Source of the DNA: an uncultured Clostridia bacterium
GTDB taxonomy: Bacteria > Bacillota > Clostridia > Oscillospirales > Oscillospiraceae
Assembly: GCA_937892865.1 (NCBI GenBank)
Contig: CALBJG010000017.1
Coordinates: forward strand, 1 to 7,988
Length of the DNA: 7,988 nt
Reading direction: 5' to 3'
Shown here: positions 6,474-7,988 of the stretch, one piece after another
Layout of the letters: the number at the start of each line of letters is the position of its first letter
Position numbering within the stretch: position 1 is the first letter of the stretch
The notes under the pieces: model-generated
Database searches by the model: none
What the model was told of the DNA's origin: nothing
What the model saw: the letters and a program-made list of their open reading frames with translations, nothing else
Made by a program: the position numbers and the translations under genes

Positions 6474-7718
6474 TTAATTCTCTTTCTTCTTTATGATAAC
6501 AAAGGCAGCGCTGCCACCGCCAACAACGGCCACCGCCGCAGGGATCGCCCACCATAGGAAATTCGTTTTTGTCTGATCTCCCTTTTCATTGTTGGTCTCA
6601 TCCGGCACAGTAGGCGCAGACCCCGTTTTCTCCGGCACAGACACTTCCGGTGCGGTTGTGTCCGCGACAGATTCATTTGGCAATGTTTCTTCCGGTACTG
6701 TTTCGGTTGGTACTGTTACATCCGGTACTGTTTCCTCCGGCTCTGTCTCATCGGGTATTGTTTCAACGATTTTTTCTGTTTTATTTGCTCCGCAGACCGT
6801 ACAGGTATAAACGATTTCCCCCTCACCGGCCACACCTTCATTCCAAGTGTGAGCACCCCGGTCTGAAACTTCGTTACATCCGGAACATTGGCGCCAATGA
6901 TGGTCTGTATCCTTGTTCCATTGCGCGCTGTAGGTATGCGCTACCGTTCGGGTTTGCCCGCAAACATCGCATCGATCATCGCAGGCATTGCTATATGTAT
7001 GTTCCTTCAGTTGGGCGATAGGTTCCTGCTTGGTTTCATCACAGTTTTTGCAAACATAACTTATGCTTCCCGGCGTTTTGCAGGTTGCGCCCACTGTCTC
7101 GGTTTCGTCCCATACGTGCGCATTGCAAAGATATTTCACGGGAATATTATATTTTGCTGCCATTTTCGCTGCTTCTGAACTCTTTGAACAGTAAATGGCC
7201 TGTATATTGCAGTGCCTGAACAGATCAATCCCGATGTTTGTCACGCTGTCCGGAATTGTCATGGTAGTCAGGCCGGTGCAACCGAGAAACGCACAATCCC
7301 CAATGGTTGTCACGCTGTCCGGAATCGTTATGCTGGTCAGGCTTGTACATTCACTAAACGCGCACTCACCAAGGGTTATCACGCTGTCCGGTATCGTTAC
7401 GCTGGTCATTCTGAAGCAGCCGGAAAACGCATACTCTCCAATAGTCGTCACACTGTCCGGTATCGTTAAGTTGGTCACATTATAATAATGACTAAATGCT
7501 TTGCCTGGAATGACGGTTACCGGTTTTCCCTTGAATTCACCAGGGATCACAAGATCACCGGAAATCTGTCCATAGCCATGTACGGAGTAACTCTCCCCAT
7601 CCTTGTTCAGACGAAAAGCCAAATCATCTTGCACTTCTACCGCAGCCTGCGCCATCGGCCAGGGTATGCTGATCAACAAAAGAACGACCATCAGCAGTCC
7701 TAATAAGCGATTCTTCAC
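6474..7718 (-). CDS. BspA-like leucine-rich-repeat surface protein, membrane-anchored
   Basis: A 414-residue secreted protein. Residues 1-25 are a signal peptide (MKNR, a hydrophobic run, then a cut near AQA-A). Residues 73-170 carry BspA/LRR_5 repeats of 23 residues with the pattern LTSITIPDSVTTIGDCAF. Residues 198-317 form a Cys- and His-rich region with about four pairs (C223-x2-C226, C250-x2-C253, C278-x2-C281, C306-x2-C309) and repeated HTY/HTW strings. Residues 318-385 are a Pro/Glu/Thr stalk of PEET/VPDET units. A membrane segment at 387-409 ends in KKKEN. No LPXTG motif precedes this segment, so anchoring is by the membrane, not by sortase. The start is a GTG with AAAGGAGG 7 bases upstream. 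BspA-type proteins often act in adhesion to host or microbial surfaces. That role is inferred from the family. The gene is transcribed alone. Confidence 0.9.
   Translation of the reverse strand: MKNRLLGLLMVVLLLISIPWPMAQAAVEVQDDLAFRLNKDGESYSVHGYGQISGDLVIPGEFKGKPVTVIPGKAFSHYYNVTNLTIPDSVTTIGEYAFSGCFRMTSVTIPDSVITLGECAFSECTSLTSITIPDSVTTIGDCAFLGCTGLTTMTIPDSVTNIGIDLFRHCNIQAIYCSKSSEAAKMAAKYNIPVKYLCNAHVWDETETVGATCKTPGSISYVCKNCDETKQEPIAQLKEHTYSNACDDRCDVCGQTRTVAHTYSAQWNKDTDHHWRQCSGCNEVSDRGAHTWNEGVAGEGEIVYTCTVCGANKTEKIVETIPDETEPEETVPDVTVPTETVPEETLPNESVADTTAPEVSVPEKTGSAPTVPDETNNEKGDQTKTNFLWWAIPAAVAVVGGGSAAFVIIKKKEN
7240..7515 (-). repeat. 69-bp tandem repeats coding the LRR block
   Basis: Four units begin at 7240, 7309, 7378 and 7447 with an exact 69-base period, each opening (plus-strand reading) with a version of GTCACGCTGTCCGGAAT. 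The first three are most alike, and the fourth diverges in its second half. Each unit encodes one 23-residue LRR, so a gain or loss of a unit keeps the frame. Confidence 0.9.
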
Positions 7719-7837
7719 GGTTTCCCCTCCTTTACCTTTCCGATCATTCTTTATACTTACAACTCGTCTTCGTTTGTGTGATGCTTACTGTTCCTTGACA
7801 AGCACGCTTCCGTCACTGAATGGTTTTCACCAATATT

Positions 7838-7866
7838 ATATTAGCATAAAACACGGAATCTGTAAA
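7838..7866 (-). promoter_or_regulatory. Probable extended -10 promoter of the LRR protein gene
   Basis: On the minus strand TTTACA (7861-7866) is followed after 17 bases by TAATAT (7838-7843), with TGC directly before it, giving an extended -10. A perfect TATAAT at 7835-7840 overlaps, but its distance to TTTACA would be 20 bases. Either gives a leader of about 110 bases to the GTG start. I see no clear riboswitch or long hairpin in that leader. Confidence 0.6.
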
Positions 7867-7925
7867 TATCCCCACGCTACTTTGCTGATCCTGCCAAGCA
7901 CTAAGTCTGTTGGTATGGCCCGGAG

Positions 7926-7966
7926 AAAAAACAGCCCTCTGCTGTGGAAGCAGAGGGCTGTTTTTA
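7926..7966. terminator. Bidirectional intrinsic terminator at the right edge
   Basis: ACAGCCCTCTGCT (7931-7943) pairs with AGCAGAGGGCTGT (7949-7961), a perfect 13-bp stem with a 5-base loop. It is flanked by AAAAA on the left and TTTTT on the right, so it can work on both strands. In this window it most likely ends a minus-strand gene lying mostly beyond base 7988. One minus-strand frame has a TAA at 7964-7966, but too little is present to call that gene. It separates that transcript from the LRR gene promoter. Confidence 0.88.
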
Positions 7967-7988
7967 AGGTCTTGCATTGTATTTTCTT

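Noticed and set aside
6465..6478. CRE-like string TGTAAAACGCTTAA
   Set aside because: The half-sites are not symmetric about the CG, and it sits at the stop codon of the LRR gene, not at a promoter.
6589..6810. Plus-strand open frame rich in Ser-Gly-Thr-Val repeats
   Set aside because: It is the antisense of the Pro/Glu/Thr stalk of the LRR protein. The repetitive coding sequence keeps this frame open, and there is no ribosome binding site or promoter.
7195..7485. Plus-strand open frames with 23-residue repeats
   Set aside because: They mirror the tandem LRR repeats of the minus-strand gene. The minus-strand reading has a signal peptide, a recognised domain, a start site and a terminator, and the plus-strand frames have none of these.
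7800..7809. Short palindrome AAGCACGCTT in the LRR gene leader (imperfect centre)
   Set aside because: The arms are only 4 bases long around a 2-base centre, which is expected by chance. No second copy or hairpin of note was found.
7931..7961. Long inverted repeat considered as a transposon end or attachment site
   Set aside because: The flanking A and T runs and the short loop make it a standard bidirectional terminator. There is no transposase or target duplication nearby.

Overview
The window reads as chromosome from an anaerobic Firmicute of the class Clostridia, probably a gut Oscillospiraceae- or Lachnospiraceae-type organism. The reasons are strong GGAGG ribosome binding sites, compact minus-strand operons, and a family mix typical of that group: a FakB/DegV protein, an AATase-like acyltransferase paired with a zinc-ribbon membrane protein, and a BspA-type leucine-rich-repeat surface protein with a Cys-rich and Pro/Glu/Thr-rich tail. 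Base composition is mid-range by eye. The exact taxon is an inference. I see no tRNA, rRNA, CRISPR array, insertion sequence or phage gene.

Left edge (1-200): the 3' end of a plus-strand YeiH/UPF0324 putative sulfate-exporter-family permease, followed by a near-perfect intrinsic terminator.

Middle left (200-3990, minus strand): five tightly packed genes that look like one operon, in transcription order MarR-family regulator, DegV/FakB-type fatty-acid-binding protein, AATase/condensation-fold acyltransferase, zinc-ribbon six-TM membrane protein, and GtrA-family small membrane protein. Gaps are 0, 4, 5 and 18 bases. Ahead of the first gene is a full-consensus sigma-A promoter (TTGACA, 17 bp, TATAAT) flanked by two copies of a 20-bp palindrome, one over the -35 and one over the likely start of transcription. 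This is a convincing autoregulatory MarR operator. My reading is an envelope-lipid module: a fatty-acid carrier, an acyltransferase and membrane partners under an acyl- or stress-responsive repressor. The function of the whole is inferred.

Middle right (4000-6380, minus strand): a two-gene unit made of a LacI-family regulator and a 12-TM MFS permease 10 bases downstream, ended by an intrinsic terminator that abuts the marR promoter. The LacI protein has an unusual cluster of six cysteines in its effector domain and lacks the usual hinge-helix signature. No sugar enzyme lies nearby, so the ligand is unknown.

Right (6430-7866, minus strand): a single secreted, membrane-anchored BspA-like LRR protein with its own promoter and a strong terminator. 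Its LRR block consists of 69-bp tandem repeats. The right edge (7926-7966) holds a bidirectional terminator that probably closes a minus-strand gene lying outside the window.
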